Positions 5,340 to 6,046 of a stretch of DNA of 6,046 nt are shown in pieces (positions within the stretch are counted from its first letter, which is position 1; each line of letters opens with the position of its first letter). Source of the stretch: Nocardioides sp. GTDB taxonomy: Bacteria; Actinomycetota; Actinomycetes; Propionibacteriales; Nocardioidaceae. Position numbers and translations under genes: made by a program. Below the pieces are notes generated by a model, which did no database searches, had not been told where the DNA came from, and saw only the letters and a program-made list of their open reading frames with translations. The stretch lies in NCBI GenBank assembly GCA_031177735.1, contig JAPSKJ010000143.1, forward strand, positions 1 through 6,046, read 5' to 3'.

Positions 5340-6046
5340 TCAGGCCTGGGCCACGAGCCGGGCGACCAGCGCCAGCGCCTCGTCGATGCGTGAGGGGTCG
5401 GTGCCGCCGCCCTGGGCGAGGTCGGCCTTGCCGCCACCCTTGCCACCGAGCACGGGCCCGATGCCGCGCAGCAGGTCGTTGGCGGACAGGCCGCGGGCCT
5501 GGCCGGCCTCGTTGACGGCGGCGACGACCGAGACCTTGCCCTCGGCCTCACCGACGATGACGACGGCGGCCGGGCGGTCGCCGCCGGCCTGCGTGAGCCG
5601 CGAGCGTACGTCGACCGCGAGGGTGCGCACGTCGCCACCGGACGCGCCGGGCGCCTTCTCGGCCACGACGGCCACCCCGTCGACGTCGAGCGCCTTCGCG
5701 GCGATGTCGCCGGCACGCGCGAGCAGCTGGGCGACCCGGATCCGCTCGATCTCCTTCTCGGTGGCGCGCAGCCGCTCGACCAGCTCGCCGACCCGGCCGA
5801 CCAGGTCGTCGGGCTGGGCCTTGAGCAGGCCGGTCAGCTGGTCGACGACGTCACGCTCGCGGGCGAGGTACTTGAAACCCTCCAGGCCGGTGAACGCCTC
5901 GATGCGACGGTTGCCCGAGCCGACCGACGACTCGCCGGTGACCACGATCGTGCCCACCTGCGAGGAGTGGTCGACGTGGGTGCCGCCGCACAGCTCGCGG
6001 CTCCAGGGTCCACCGATCTCGACCACCCGCACACTGGAGTCGTCGT
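5340..6046 (-). CDS. alaS: Alanyl-tRNA synthetase, C-terminal part (5' end outside window)
   Basis: Cytoplasmic enzyme that charges tRNA-Ala and edits mischarged Ser/Gly; only the last 234 residues are present, and the frame stays open to the window edge. Numbered from the first full codon at 6044, the fragment opens in the end of the editing domain: SRELCGGTHV at residues 15-24 contains the Cys19/His23 pair that supplies half of the editing-site zinc ligands, followed by GNRRIEAFTG, a family hallmark. A charged, probably coiled-coil linker follows at about residues 55-100. The C-terminal DHHA1-type domain ends with the glycine-rich GKGGGKADLAQGGG stretch typical of bacterial AlaS. The protein ends at TGA 5342-5340, 17 nt before ruvX. 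The catalytic and anticodon-independent tRNA-recognition domains lie beyond the window. Nothing looks broken. The identity is secure; the fragment cannot show the start. Confidence 0.97.
   Translation of the reverse strand, partial: DDSSVRVVEIGGPWSRELCGGTHVDHSSQVGTIVVTGESSVGSGNRRIEAFTGLEGFKYLARERDVVDQLTGLLKAQPDDLVGRVGELVERLRATEKEIERIRVAQLLARAGDIAAKALDVDGVAVVAEKAPGASGGDVRTLAVDVRSRLTQAGGDRPAAVVIVGEAEGKVSVVAAVNEAGQARGLSANDLLRGIGPVLGGKGGGKADLAQGGGTDPSRIDEALALVARLVAQA

Noticed and set aside
1..6046. Undescribed defence, mobile or biosynthetic system
   Set aside because: Every gene belongs to a known housekeeping family in a gene order I recognise from other Actinobacteria; there are no transposase, integrase, repeat-array or composition changes visible.

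Overview
The window is GC-rich DNA (roughly 70% by eye) from an actinobacterium. Every gene I can support lies on the minus strand, so transcription runs from high to low coordinates. The protein sequences (chorismate synthase, the MltG-type transglycosylase, short shikimate kinase) and the gene order alaS-ruvX-mltG-aroE-(A24 peptidase)-aroC-aroK-aroB match what I know of high-GC Gram-positives. A Nocardioides-like member of the Propionibacteriales is my best guess, by recall only. As I remember it, Mycobacterium tuberculosis has the same backbone, with toxin-antitoxin genes inserted in the middle.

Layout in reading direction: 6046-5340, the C-terminal third of alanyl-tRNA synthetase; 5322-4840, RuvX/YqgF nuclease; 4847-3597, MltG endolytic transglycosylase; 3594-2773, shikimate dehydrogenase; 2776-2021, a single-domain A24 prepilin peptidase; 2020-1929, the only real gap (92 nt); 1928-750, chorismate synthase; 753-232, shikimate kinase; 235-1, the first 78 codons of 3-dehydroquinate synthase. 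The junctions are +17, -8, +2, -4, +92, -4 and -4 nt. The five upstream genes therefore look like one transcription unit. aroC-aroK-aroB form a second tightly coupled block that may be read through or may have its own start.

Functionally this is housekeeping. Four enzymes serve the shikimate pathway: AroB (step 2), AroE (step 4), AroK (step 5) and AroC (step 7). The other genes cover translation (AlaS), RNA or Holliday-junction processing (RuvX), peptidoglycan strand termination (MltG) and pilin maturation (A24 peptidase).

I found no mobile element, CRISPR array, RNA gene or phage gene. Long open frames on the plus strand are GC-driven antisense shadows. I see no undescribed system. The points most worth a second look are a 9-bp perfect hairpin just before the peptidase start codon, the placement of that peptidase inside an aromatic-amino-acid operon, and the 92-nt gap before aroC.
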